Shown: positions 33,601 to 43,656 of the stretch, piece after piece
How positions within the stretch are numbered: position 1 is the first letter of the stretch
Layout of the letters: each line of letters opens with the position of its first letter
Assembly (NCBI GenBank): GCA_965204875.1
Contig: OZ242020.1
Span: 2,108,001 to 2,172,000, forward strand
Length of the DNA: 64,000 nucleotides
Reading direction: 5' to 3'
DNA from: Aldehydirespirator sp965204875
GTDB taxonomy: Bacteria > Actinomycetota > Acidimicrobiia > Acidimicrobiales > Aldehydirespiratoraceae
The notes under the pieces: model-generated
What the model saw: only the letters and a program-made list of their open reading frames with translations
What the model was told of the DNA's origin: nothing
The model's database searches: none
Translations under genes and position numbers: made by a program

Positions 33601-34632
33601 ACGCTGCTGGTGCGGGTGCATGAGGAGGTGAACGGGCCGCGGTCCAACACCAACCCGACCACCAACCACGGCCTGCATTACTTCTATGTCAAGGTCACCG
33701 ACGGTGCCCGCACCACCAGCGGGACGCCGACGACCACGACCGTGCCCTCGGGCAACGCGGCGACGAAGTTCACGGTCAAGTCCGTCGGTGCCAGGACCGA
33801 CAAGACGTTCCCGATAGCCACCGGAGCGGGCAACGCAGCCAGTGGTACCACATATGTGGACGCCGACTTCGGTGCCATGGTGAACATCGTGGTGCAGCTC
33901 ACCGACAGCAGCGACGCGGACACCACCGCCGGCGCCGACGGCAGCGGCCCGGCGAGCTTCCAGGTGCATCACATTCTGGTGTACAACTATCTGGTCCAGC
34001 TCTCCCGCAGGGGCGCCAACGTGGCGTTGTTCTGGTCGGATCCCGCGGGCGCGACGACCCAGAGCTTCGGAACGATCCAGGTCACGAACCGCAAGGGCTA
34101 CATCACGTACCCTGCCTGGCACGCTGACCCCGAGCCTGACGGTGAGGGCAACAAGGCCAGCCTCGGCCTAGCGATACGAGCCGACACCAACGCCCCGGGC
34201 GCGACCGGCAACGACGGCACCACTCGCATCGCCTTCGCCATCGTCCGCTACTACGAACCGGCGCCCACCACAACCACAACCACGACGACGACTGTGCCCG
34301 GCGCCACCACGACGACGACTCTGCCTGATAAGCCTGCCAAGCCCACGAGCTTCTCGGCCGCCGCCGGCAACGGGTCGGTGACGCTGGAATGGGCCGATCC
34401 CGGCGACGATTCCATCACGGGCTACGAGTTCATTCAGCGTGAGAAGAACGGCACTTGGGGAGACTGGGGTTCCTGGACCGCTATCGGCGGCTCGGACGCG
34501 GACACCACCACTTACACGGTGAGCGGGTTGACCAACGGCAAGGGATACCGGTTCAGGATCCGTGCCGTCAACGGCGCCGGCAACGGCGCCCAGTCAGCCT
34601 GGAAGCAAGCCAAGCCGGCCGCAGGCGCCTGA
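30682..34632 (+). CDS. Giant SLH-domain surface protein (paralogue 2)
   Basis: About 1316 aa from ATG 30682, which has AGGAGG nine bases upstream; ATG 30790 also has a purine-rich GGGGAGAGG. A leader starting MSGAGRFRAS precedes the signal helix WAVLAVGALVASLLVVG. Three SLH repeats follow (about 30970-31160, 31180-31360, 31420-31610), then an Ig-like region (about 31970-32730) and a CSGF-free beta-rich module ending near 33000, a short threonine linker (33000-33130), two modules almost identical to paralogue 1 (about 33130-34260), and a C-terminal FN3 domain (34320-34630). The protein should sit on the cell wall through its SLH domains. Threonine codons in the linker invite recombination with the other paralogues. 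Confidence 0.88.
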   Translation: MSGAGRFRASLAGTARSTRGTVGSYRSRVEFRGERPMSQRLVSGLGFVGGRRSGWAVLAVGALVASLLVVGSPSAGAAEIRAGNDNTASPDVLPDFSACVGDAMRDAGFEDTAGLGAEDAINCLAYYGITRGKTAERFDAGSEVTRSQMALFLYRAADVAGLDLTRGAGFADFDDIDGLDEERQGAIRALARNGILSGSGTRFNPGVSITRAQMAVALVAFLRHASPNLFYRSGTLRGRLILASGETLDHFADARRSVPRGVDTAISYAYELGITRGSAAGPNVFSPGGPVLRKNMASFITRMLAHTNVRPAGLTAQSVSGTVTASIRDAGFDPVGNEIVDGFYIATASEDRAFGSLGECRPAVKAVDGGSGGCAIGVVDPATNADGNVAIGTLSTAAIGKGATVWVWTGDVGDRFDVDRVDSYKLLLKPGAAAAATKMVVSPDMPAHARFGAEVVFTAQLQHTSDGVDRDTSVGSDGRRPARYKLQRKVFSRTSADEADPTASSKIVSVSEEEFFWTDAQGRITFGLTTTDPDPSAGSNDDYRTVQYVLTGVKNAPSQTLSKMVVFSDAPSRVATVRAVPARKFVVVPAAGASASNAVTATALDQYGTPVRNVAFTVTSSTDRSEMPSRRHTTASSGSVRIPYTHRGGPAVTETLTVTHTPASGTAVSGTAKVYWVERTEEPKQDSGLNVIGGDTGAGTVVVDKNAKPTQVSYDGNDVFKLNGEFVTRAAFEAELAKILDPNRKVTGTLTWSSYDHDDDTDIALFELTTTGGTTTTTTTAPSATTTSTTTSTTTAPASTTTAPATTTTAPASTTTLPLGQAAAESVSVTAVDAAVRASKMTDGQQTTYYSMKFGDFSYFDVQLLYTDESDGNKVKRAAFGKDGTNPVTLQVIQRNTAGAITSITGVRRLGPSVDDSLWNPLSTGVIVRCGNANCPTFTPSVGPELITDENGAARFTVTAPADPNPGTAGDVTTLLVRVHEEVNGPRSNTNPTTNHGLHYFYVKVTDGARTTSGTPTTTTVPSGNAATKFTVKSVGARTDKTFPIATGAGNAASGTTYVDADFGAMVNIVVQLTDSSDADTTAGADGSGPASFQVHHILVYNYLVQLSRRGANVALFWSDPAGATTQSFGTIQVTNRKGYITYPAWHADPEPDGEGNKASLGLAIRADTNAPGATGNDGTTRIAFAIVRYYEPAPTTTTTTTTTVPGATTTTTLPDKPAKPTSFSAAAGNGSVTLEWADPGDDSITGYEFIQREKNGTWGDWGSWTAIGGSDADTTTYTVSGLTNGKGYRFRIRAVNGAGNGAQSAWKQAKPAAGA

Positions 34633-34648
34633 CCACCCGCCGACCCCC

Positions 34649-34682
34649 GGGGGTCCCGGCACCCACCGCCGCCGGGACCCCC
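34649..34682 (+). terminator. Strong hairpin after SLH gene 2
   Basis: GGGGGTCCCGGC (34649-34660) pairs perfectly with GCCGGGACCCCC (34671-34682) around a 10-base loop, 17 bases after the stop codon. There is no U-run, as is common in high-GC actinobacteria. An overlapping ACCCCCGGGGGT palindrome precedes it. Confidence 0.65.
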
Positions 34683-34949
34683 ACCCCCAACTCGACCTCG
34701 CCGACGTCCTCTGCGGCGCGCCCGGCGCAGGCGATGTGGATCTCGAACCCCCCCCCGTGCGCCTCGTGGAGCACCTCTGCAGTGCCGCGAGGGAGCGAGA
34801 GCTGTCGCCGTCGGCCCGCAGCGCCCGCACCCGACCCAACAAAGCCCCGAACACAACCCCAAACCCCCGGACCGGCACGCTCATGCCGCTCGATGGTGGT
34901 CTCGGCTCAGCGTGGCCGCTAGGGTATGCGCGCTCGGTGGCCGACTTGC
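34683..34949. other. Intergenic region between SLH genes 2 and 3
   Basis: No convincing gene is seen in this stretch. Short open frames read through it in several frames but lack start signals and similarity. It contains a C9 run at 34748-34756, another homopolymer near an SLH gene. Confidence 0.6.
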
Positions 34950-34960
34950 TGGTATGGTCC
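34950..34960 (+). promoter_or_regulatory. Candidate -10 element of SLH gene 3
   Basis: TGGTATGGTCC is identical to 1914-1924 upstream of SLH gene 1. Here it lies 54 bases before the upstream leader ATG at 35004. Confidence 0.4.
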
Positions 34961-35003
34961 TCAAGCTGTGTTCGGATACCCGATACTCAAGGGGGTACAG
35001 TAG

Positions 35004-35096
35004 ATGTCTGAGGCTGCACTGGCCACGGCTGCGCGCTCGGCGCGTGATGGCCGCGGGGGGGGGCGCAGAAGCCCCGTCTCGATCCCCGCGGGTTGA
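35004..35096 (+). CDS. Upstream leader ORF containing a G9 run (out of frame with SLH gene 3)
   Basis: ATG 35004, after an AAGGGGG sequence, opens a 30-codon ORF (MSEAALATAARSARDG, then three glycines) ending at TGA 35094-35096. Its position and composition match the in-frame leader of paralogue 2 (MSGAG..., TARSTRG). After the G9 run the homology continues in another frame (SRSPRVDFR against SYRSRVEFR in paralogue 2) and enters the SLH protein. Removing one G would join leader and protein into one frame. Confidence 0.55.
   Translation: MSEAALATAARSARDGRGGGRRSPVSIPAG
35055..35063 (+). repeat. G9 homopolymer in the SLH gene 3 leader
   Basis: Nine G within the upstream ORF. With nine, the ATG at 35004 is out of frame with the SLH protein (distance to ATG 35122 is 118). 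With eight it would be in frame (117). This is the expected geometry of an on/off translational switch by slipped-strand mispairing. Confidence 0.75.
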
Positions 35097-35121
35097 CTTC
35101 AGGTATGGAAAGGAGGGGCGG

Positions 35122-38100
35122 ATGCTCCAGTCGGTAGGCAAGAGGCGCTCGGGTTGGGCCGTGCTGGCCGTCGGCGCGTTGGTGGCGTCGCTGCTGGTGG
35201 TGGGGTCGGCCCCGGCCGGTGCGGCCGAGATCAAGGCCGGCCACGACAACACGGCGTCGCCGAACAAGCGGCCCAGCTTCTCGGCCTGCGTGGGTGACGC
35301 GATGCGTGACGCCGGGTTCTCCGACACCGACGGTCTGGTCGCCGAGGACGCGATCAACTGCCTCGCCTACTACGGGATCACCAGGGGCAAGACGGCCGAG
35401 CGGTTCGACGCCGGGTCCGAGGTGACGCGCTCGCAGATGGCGCTGTTCCTGTACAGGGCCGCTGACGTGGCGGGCCTGAATCTGATGGGCGGCACGGGTG
35501 CTGCCGACTTCGACGACATCGACGATCTTGACGAGGAGCGTCAGGACGCCATAAAGGCTCTGGCTCGCAATAACATTCTGACGGGCACCGGTATGGCCTT
35601 CAATCCGGATGTGAGCATCACGCGTGCCCAGATGGCCGTGGCTCTCATCGGGTTCCTGCGGCATGCCAGCCCTGCCCTGTTCCATCAGAGCGGCAGGATG
35701 AAGGACCAGCTCATCCTGACTTCGGAACAGGCCCTCGACCACTTCGCTGACGCGCGCCGCAGCCTTCCCCGCAGTGTGGACGCTGCGATCTCCTACGCCT
35801 ACGAGCTCGGCATCACGACGGGCAGCGCGGCGGGCGCGGACAAGTTCTCGCCGAATGATCCGGTGTTGCGCAAGAATATGGCGTCGTTCATCACGCGGAC
35901 GTTGGCGCACACGAATGTGCGGCCGGCGGGTCTGACGGCTCAGGCGGTGGCGGGCACGATCACGGCGTCGATCCGTGACGCGGGGTTCGATCCGGTGAGC
36001 AACGAGATCGTGGACGCGTTCTATATCGCCACCGCGAGCGAGGACAGGGCGTTCAGCGATCTGGGCGCTTGCCGGCCTGCGGTCAAGGCTGTCGACGGCG
36101 GTTCGGGTGAGTGCGTGATCGGGGTCGTTGATCCGGCCACGAACGCCGACGGCAACGTCGCGGTGGGGACCCTGAACGCGACGGCTGTCGGCAAGGGTGT
36201 GACTGTGTGGCTGTGGACCGGCGATGCGGGCGATCGGTTCGACGCCGACCGCGTCGATTCCTACAAGATGCACCTGAAGCCGCAGGCCACGGTCGCGGCG
36301 ACGAAGATGACGGTCAAGCCGGACATGCCCGCGCAGGCGCGGTTCGGCACCGAGGTCGTGTTCACGGCGCAGTTGCAGTACACCGACAGCACCGGCGCAG
36401 ACAAGGACACGTCTGTCGGTACAGATGGCCGGGGCCCGGCGCGGTACAAGCTGCAGCGCAAGGTGTTCCGTGGAAACCACGACTCCGTGCCGGCCGACAG
36501 CCAGATCGTGAGCGTGTCCGAGGAAAAGTTCCACTGGACCGACTCCGACGGCAAGATCACGTTCGCTCTGACGACGACCGATCCGAACCCGAGCGCTGCC
36601 GGTGATTTCCGGACGGTGCAATACACCCTGACCAACGTGAGCAACGCTCCGACGGGGGATCCGATGACGAAGCTGGTCGTGTTCTCCGATGCGCCGCCGA
36701 AGGTGACCACGGTGAAGGCGGAGCCGGCTCGCAAGTTCGTGGTGCTACCGGCCGCGGGCGCCACGGAGACCAACTCGGTCACCGCCACCGTGCTGGATCA
36801 GTACGGTACGCCGATGCGCAACATCTCCTTGGAGATCAAGAGCAACCTCAACGTCGACGCCAACAACGACAACGATTTCACCGACTCGGGTGACACATTG
36901 CGGTCGGAGCTGGTGTCGAAGCGGTCGACGGGCTCATCCGGCACGGCGCGTTTCGCTTATACCCACCGGGGCAGCGACACCGCCTCGAAGGAGACGCTCA
37001 CGGTCACCTACAAGCCGGCGTCGGGCAGCAACGTGGAGGGCACCGCAGGGGTGTTCTGGTTGAAGCGCGCGACCGACGCGGCGCAGACCACCGCTTTGGA
37101 GGTGATCGACGGCGATGTCGCCGCTGACACGGTTGTGCTCGACAGCGACACCGGCGCCGGGGTGACCCCGTTGCAGGTGCGCTATGACGGCAACGACGTC
37201 TTCAGGCTGAGCGGCGAGTTCAAGAGCCTGGCCGAGTTCGAGGCTGCGCTGGCCAAGATCTACGCCCCCGGCGACGCGGTGACCGGGAAGCTGAAGTGGT
37301 CCTCCTACAATCCCGACGACGAGGACGACATCGCCGAGTTCGACCTCAACGCCTCCGGAGGCGGGTACACCAGCACAACCACCACGACGACTGTTCGTAC
37401 CGGGAACGCGGCGACGAACTTCACGGTGAAAAGCGGAAGTGTGACGTTCCCCTCTGGGAGCGAGACGACCTTCGCCACGGCCACCTACGGTGAGAGTTTC
37501 GAGATCGTCGTGCAAACCACTGACTCAAACGGTGCCAACACTGGGGCGGGCGTTGACGGCAAGACCGCGGCCACCTTCTTACTGCAGTACGTGAGTTTGT
37601 CGGAGTTTCCGGTGATAGTCCGCCGCGACGGCGCTTCATTCCGATTCTGGTGGGGTGCCACTGCGGGCCGGATCACCTCTCCCGGCGCTCGAACTGCCAC
37701 CGACACCCGAACATCCGGTATTAACGGTAGAACGGCCTTCAGCTATATCTTTCCGGATCGCGACCCCGATGTCGTCGGCACCAAGACTGCTTTCGCCTTT
37801 GTTATTCGTGCCGGGAACAATGCCCCGGGCTACACCGAAGACCTGGGCACCACCAAGGCCGTGACCGGACACATCCGGATCTCCGAGCCTCCGCAAGCTG
37901 CTCGCGGGGGGGGGGCCGCGACTGACTTCACGGTGACGTCCGGAGGTGTGACGTTCACATCAGCGTCTGTGACGACCTTCGCTGCGGCCAACTTCGGTGA
38001 GACCTTCGATATTGTCGTGCAACTCAAGAATGCTCAGGGTGAGAACACCGGGGCGGGTGCTGACGGTACCGGCGCGGCCACGTTCTCGTTGCAGTCGATC

Positions 38101-38400
38101 CGCATGTCGGATTATCTGGCAAGCGTCACACGTTCCGGGAGTTCTTTCAGTTTCGTCTGGGCTACCGTAGCGGGTCGCTATATCGGCGGCAGCCGAACCT
38201 CCGCCGAGAGCAAATCAACCGACACTACCGGTCGAGCCGTTTTCAGCAATAACTTTAGCGACCACGCCGCCGGCACCGCAGGCACGAAGGGTGCTTTCGC
38301 CTTTGTGGTGCGGGCCGGAGATAATGCTCCTGGCGCGACCGACAATTACGGGACCACCAAGGCGGTGACCGGACACATCCGGCTCTCCGAATCGTCCTAG
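35122..38400 (+). CDS. Giant SLH-domain surface protein (paralogue 3)
   Basis: 1092 aa from ATG 35122, which has AAAGGAGGGG four bases upstream. The signal helix is WAVLAVGALVASLLVVG, identical to paralogue 2. Three SLH repeats (about 35290-35480, 35500-35690, 35740-35930) and the following Ig-like and beta-rich region (to about 37330) closely match paralogue 2. The C-terminus differs: two related modules of about 165 aa (37395-37895 and 37918-38400), each with a FG/YGE-x-F-x-IVVQ core and an RAGxNAPG motif, are separated by a G10 run. The in-frame ATG 35047 just before the G9 run is an alternative start. It is expected at the cell wall. Confidence 0.88.
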   Translation: MLQSVGKRRSGWAVLAVGALVASLLVVGSAPAGAAEIKAGHDNTASPNKRPSFSACVGDAMRDAGFSDTDGLVAEDAINCLAYYGITRGKTAERFDAGSEVTRSQMALFLYRAADVAGLNLMGGTGAADFDDIDDLDEERQDAIKALARNNILTGTGMAFNPDVSITRAQMAVALIGFLRHASPALFHQSGRMKDQLILTSEQALDHFADARRSLPRSVDAAISYAYELGITTGSAAGADKFSPNDPVLRKNMASFITRTLAHTNVRPAGLTAQAVAGTITASIRDAGFDPVSNEIVDAFYIATASEDRAFSDLGACRPAVKAVDGGSGECVIGVVDPATNADGNVAVGTLNATAVGKGVTVWLWTGDAGDRFDADRVDSYKMHLKPQATVAATKMTVKPDMPAQARFGTEVVFTAQLQYTDSTGADKDTSVGTDGRGPARYKLQRKVFRGNHDSVPADSQIVSVSEEKFHWTDSDGKITFALTTTDPNPSAAGDFRTVQYTLTNVSNAPTGDPMTKLVVFSDAPPKVTTVKAEPARKFVVLPAAGATETNSVTATVLDQYGTPMRNISLEIKSNLNVDANNDNDFTDSGDTLRSELVSKRSTGSSGTARFAYTHRGSDTASKETLTVTYKPASGSNVEGTAGVFWLKRATDAAQTTALEVIDGDVAADTVVLDSDTGAGVTPLQVRYDGNDVFRLSGEFKSLAEFEAALAKIYAPGDAVTGKLKWSSYNPDDEDDIAEFDLNASGGGYTSTTTTTTVRTGNAATNFTVKSGSVTFPSGSETTFATATYGESFEIVVQTTDSNGANTGAGVDGKTAATFLLQYVSLSEFPVIVRRDGASFRFWWGATAGRITSPGARTATDTRTSGINGRTAFSYIFPDRDPDVVGTKTAFAFVIRAGNNAPGYTEDLGTTKAVTGHIRISEPPQAARGGGAATDFTVTSGGVTFTSASVTTFAAANFGETFDIVVQLKNAQGENTGAGADGTGAATFSLQSIRMSDYLASVTRSGSSFSFVWATVAGRYIGGSRTSAESKSTDTTGRAVFSNNFSDHAAGTAGTKGAFAFVVRAGDNAPGATDNYGTTKAVTGHIRLSESS
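37906..37915 (+). repeat. G10 homopolymer inside SLH gene 3
   Basis: Ten G encode the ARGGGAA hinge between the two C-terminal modules. The frame is open now. A change of one or two bases would remove the last module of about 160 aa while leaving the SLH anchor intact. Confidence 0.75.
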
Positions 38401-38429
38401 CAGAAGTCCCGTCCCTACCACCACCACCG

Positions 38430-38466
38430 GCGGGAGACCCCCAGCCAAGCGGCTGGGGTCTCCCGC
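38430..38466 (+). terminator. Terminator hairpin after SLH gene 3
   Basis: The left arm at 38430-38446 (starting GCGGGAGACCCC) pairs with 38451-38466 (ending GTCTCCCGC) around AAGC, with one bulged C, giving a 16-bp stem. It starts 29 bases after the stop. No U-run is present. Confidence 0.7.
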
Positions 38467-38648
38467 GCCGGACGGTCGCACGTGTTGCCGAGCCATGAGC
38501 CGGCACGACGGGGTGATGCGCAACTCCCCGAGCGCGACTCTCTTACCCGTCCGTCCGACACTCGGTGCGTCCGATGTCGCACCCGCTGGTGTAGTGTGCG
38601 CTGGCGGTACCACGCAGCGGAGATCGTGAACGACTATGGGGGTGCATC

Positions 38649-39509
38649 ATGCTGCCTGCCCGGTTCGACTACACAGCAGCGGCCTCGGTGGAGGAGGCCG
38701 TCGCGGCCAAGGCGCAGGGGGGTGATGAGACCCGGTTCCTCGCCGGCGGGCAGAGCCTGCTGCCGATGATGAAGCTGCGCCTGGCGGTTCCGGCACAGCT
38801 TGTGGACGTCAACCGCATACCCGGCCTCGACGCCATCGAGCGCCGCAACGGCCGCCTGCACATCGGTGCGCTGGTGCGCCACGCCGATGTGGCCGCCTCG
38901 TCCGAGGCCTTCGGCGCCGTCGCCTCCGCCGCGCCGTGGATCTCCGACCCGCTCGTGCGCAACCTCGGCACCATGTGCGGGTCGGTCGCGCACTGCGACC
39001 CCGAGGGCGACTGGAACTCCGTGCTGCTGGCCACCGGCGCGCAGGTCGTGGCCCAGGGGCCCTCAGGCTCCCGCAGCATCGCCATCGGTGACTTCGTGCA
39101 GGACTTCTTCACCAGCGCCCTGCGCGACGACGAGATGGTCACGGCGCTGCACATCCCGGTGCCGCCGGGACGCTCCGGCGGCTCCTATCAGAAGCTGGAG
39201 CGAAAGATCGGCGACTACGCCACCGTGGGGGTGGCCGCCCACCTCGAGCTGGCCGCCGACGGCGCCATCTCGGCCGCCGGCGTGGCCATGACGTCGGTGG
39301 CGCCCATCAACCGCAAGGCCGCGGCCGCCGAGGCGCTGCTGGTGGGCAACCGGCCGAGCGCCGAGCTGTTCGCCGAGGCGGGCGAGGCTGCAGCGGCGGC
39401 CGCCGAGCCCCGCGACGACGTCCGCGGCAGCGCCCGCTGGAAGCGCCGGGTGGTGGCCGCGTTCACCCGCAGAGCGCTTGCCGAAGCGGCCGAGCAGGCC
39501 CAGGCGTGA
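38649..39509 (+). CDS. coxM: Aerobic CO dehydrogenase medium (FAD) subunit
   Basis: The FAD-binding subunit passes electrons from the iron-sulfur subunit to the quinone or acceptor pool. FAD motifs are LAGGQSLLPMMKLRLA (about residues 31-46) and TMCGSVAHCDPEGDW (about 108-122, the usual TIGG-variant loop). The CODH flavoprotein C-terminal domain follows (YQKLERKIGDYATVGVA). Length is 286 aa. GGGGGTG seven bases upstream may be its ribosome-binding site. The order coxM-coxS-coxL is standard. Confidence 0.92.
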   Translation: MLPARFDYTAAASVEEAVAAKAQGGDETRFLAGGQSLLPMMKLRLAVPAQLVDVNRIPGLDAIERRNGRLHIGALVRHADVAASSEAFGAVASAAPWISDPLVRNLGTMCGSVAHCDPEGDWNSVLLATGAQVVAQGPSGSRSIAIGDFVQDFFTSALRDDEMVTALHIPVPPGRSGGSYQKLERKIGDYATVGVAAHLELAADGAISAAGVAMTSVAPINRKAAAAEALLVGNRPSAELFAEAGEAAAAAAEPRDDVRGSARWKRRVVAAFTRRALAEAAEQAQA

Positions 39510-39609
39510 GAGGGGAACCCATGCAGATCACCATCAACCGCTGGGTGTGGTACACCCCGTCGACGAGCAGCCGGGCGTGAGAGGGAGACCCATGCAGATC
39601 ACCATCAAC
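39504..39609 (+). repeat. 71-bp duplication of the coxS start
   Basis: The coxM 3' end plus coxS start (GCGTGAGAGGG, then ACCCATGCAGATCACC) occurs at 39504 and again at 39575. The first ATG (39521) reads MQITINRWVW and stops at 39578-39580 after 19 residues. The second ATG (39592) is the true coxS start, MQITINING. The offset of 71 bp explains the frame change. Confidence 0.9.
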
Positions 39610-40108
39610 ATCAACGGAGCCGACCACACCGCGGAGGTGGAGTCGCGGTGCCTGCTCGTCGATCACATCCGCACCGGCGCGGGGCTGACCGGCACCCACA
39701 TCGGCTGTGACACCACGAGCTGCGGGGTGTGCACCGTGCTGGTCGACGGCACGCCGGTGAAGTCGTGCACGATGCTGGCCGTGCAGGCCGACGGCCGCGC
39801 GGTCACCACCGTCGAGGGCCTCAAGTCCGGCGGCGAGCTGCATCCCATACAGCAGGCGTTCAGCGACGAGCACGGCCTGCAGTGCGGCTTCTGCACCCCG
39901 GCCATGATGCTGGTGGGCGCCGCGCTCATCGAGGAGAACCCCGCGCCCAGCGACGAGGAGGTGCGCTGGGCGATCTCGGGGAACCTGTGCCGCTGCACCG
40001 GCTACATGAACATCGTGAAGGCCATCCAGGCCGCCGCGGCCGCCGTGTCCGGCGGCGACGGCACCGACAGCGGCGTCCAGAGCGCCGGCAGCCAGGGAGA
40101 GACCCGCA

Positions 40109-40116
<8 letters not shown>
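39592..40116 (+). CDS. coxS: Aerobic CO dehydrogenase small (2Fe-2S) subunit
   Basis: A 174-aa protein with two [2Fe-2S] clusters. The plant-type ferredoxin site is in GCDTTSCGVCTVLVDG with a later Cys in VKSCTML; the second site is in LQCGFCTPAMMLVGA and ISGNLCRCTGYMNIV. ATG 39592 has GAGGGAG upstream. An upstream decoy start is discussed separately. The stop overlaps the coxL start by 8 bases. Confidence 0.93.
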
Positions 40117-42472
<2,356 letters not shown>

Positions 42473-42496
42473 GCGGGCCCGGCCAGGCGCTCAGCG

Positions 42497-42520
42497 TCGG
42501 CCCGCGTCGGCGTGGTCACA
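42497..42520. repeat. Direct repeat flanking the first MNT-HEPN-like gene (copy 1)
   Basis: A 24-bp sequence starting TCGGCCCGCGTCGGCG is identical to 43575-43598, which holds the GTG start of the nucleotidyltransferase gene. The copies are in the same orientation, 1078 bp apart, one beyond each end of the gene. Similarity extends a further 11 bases imperfectly on the coxL side. It may be a relic of insertion or of the gene-start duplication process. Confidence 0.8.
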
Positions 42521-42649
42521 GTGCCTGTCCACAGGTGTGCCGGTGCAGCCGTGTGGCCTACGCCCGGATGTCGTCGGTGTGTAGTCAGGTGGCCGCCGGC
42601 AGGCAGCGCGCGGTGCAACTGTGTGGCGCGCTGTTCGCTGAGCCGGGGG

Positions 42650-43597
42650 TCAGTTCTCGGTGCCTGCACACAGGTCGGCTTTGGCTCGCAGCTTCTCGAG
42701 CCGCCGGCGGTAGGCGTTGAGGTCGGCCGCGGCGCGGCCCGGCTCGCTGTAGGTGCGCTCGTACTCGGCGGCGACGTTCGCGGCCAGGCTCAAGGCCGCG
42801 TCGCAGTAGGCCGCGGCCATGTCGTAGATCCCCTCGGTGGTCAGGTCCAATGCCTCCAGTACCGCCTCGTAGGTTCCCGCCTGCCGCCATGTCGCCGTCG
42901 CGTCCAGCAGTGCCTGTGGAACGACGGCGCACAGCGGCCGCTTGGACTCGGGCATCTGGCTCATCAGCTGCGCGGCTGAGTGGGTCCGCCGGAACGGGAG
43001 GCCGCTCATGAGGATCAGGGCCTTGAGGCCGTGCTCGATGCTCATGGCGCCGCAGGCGCAGACCTTCTTCAGCCTGCGTCGGCGGAATATGTCCAAGCTC
43101 TCGGCATCGCCGGCGATCTCGGCGTCCGCCTCGAACTCATCGGGCAGGTAGTTCAGTGATAGTTGGTGCAGCTCGTCGCCCAGGTCGTCGAGCTTTCCGG
43201 CGGTGACTTGCCGCTCTGTGCCGGCCATGCCGATCTCCTTGTCCCAGTCGATGCTCCCGTTCGGCTCGTCGAGCAGCGTCACGGTCTCGTTGGCTATGCC
43301 GTGCTCGAATGAGTTGCGCACCACCTCGGTGCGATGCCGCCACTCGGGGCGGTCGGTCACCAGCACGTCCACTTTGTGCCCCGAGCAGTCATATCCGGCC
43401 GCGCGCAACGCCTGCCGACGCTCGTAGCGGCTCTTGTAGTTGCCGAGGTCGTCGTAGAGTGCCACCAGGTCGATGTCGCTGCGGGGCCCCGCGTCGCCGC
43501 GTGCCACGGACCCGAAGAGCAGCACGGCATTCACATCATGCTCGTCGGCGAACACCTTTGCCAAGCGTTCGGCATCGGCCCGCGTCGGCGTGGTCAC
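42650..43597 (-). CDS. MNT-type nucleotidyltransferase fused to HEPN-like domain (copy 1)
   Basis: A 315-aa protein. The N-terminal minimal nucleotidyltransferase has LLFGSVARGDAGPRSDIDLV (GSx10DxD, Mg/NTP binding). The C-terminal half contains SIEHGLKALILMSGLPFRRT followed by HSAAQL, the helical pattern of HEPN or nucleotidyltransferase substrate-binding domains; the RNase motif R-x4-6-H is not seen. Separate MNT and HEPN proteins form type VII toxin-antitoxin pairs in which MNT AMPylates HEPN. Start GTG 43597 is preferred; upstream frame lies in the IS. It sits between coxL and the IS in a probable insertion. Confidence 0.72.
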   Translation of the reverse strand: MTTPTRADAERLAKVFADEHDVNAVLLFGSVARGDAGPRSDIDLVALYDDLGNYKSRYERRQALRAAGYDCSGHKVDVLVTDRPEWRHRTEVVRNSFEHGIANETVTLLDEPNGSIDWDKEIGMAGTERQVTAGKLDDLGDELHQLSLNYLPDEFEADAEIAGDAESLDIFRRRRLKKVCACGAMSIEHGLKALILMSGLPFRRTHSAAQLMSQMPESKRPLCAVVPQALLDATATWRQAGTYEAVLEALDLTTEGIYDMAAAYCDAALSLAANVAAEYERTYSEPGRAAADLNAYRRRLEKLRAKADLCAGTEN

Positions 43598-43598
43598 A
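43575..43598. repeat. Direct repeat flanking the first MNT-HEPN-like gene (copy 2)
   Basis: This copy covers the gene start itself (GTG ACC ACG CCG ACG in the coding direction). It is identical to 42497-42520. Confidence 0.8.
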
Positions 43599-43656
43599 CC
43601 GCTCAGCGTAACACTCCCCTGATATGCGCATCTCGGGGCTTCCCCCCGTTTGCCGG

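Noticed and set aside
34683..34949. Possible small genes between SLH genes 2 and 3
   Set aside because: Frames are open by high GC only. None has a ribosome-binding site or recognisable sequence.
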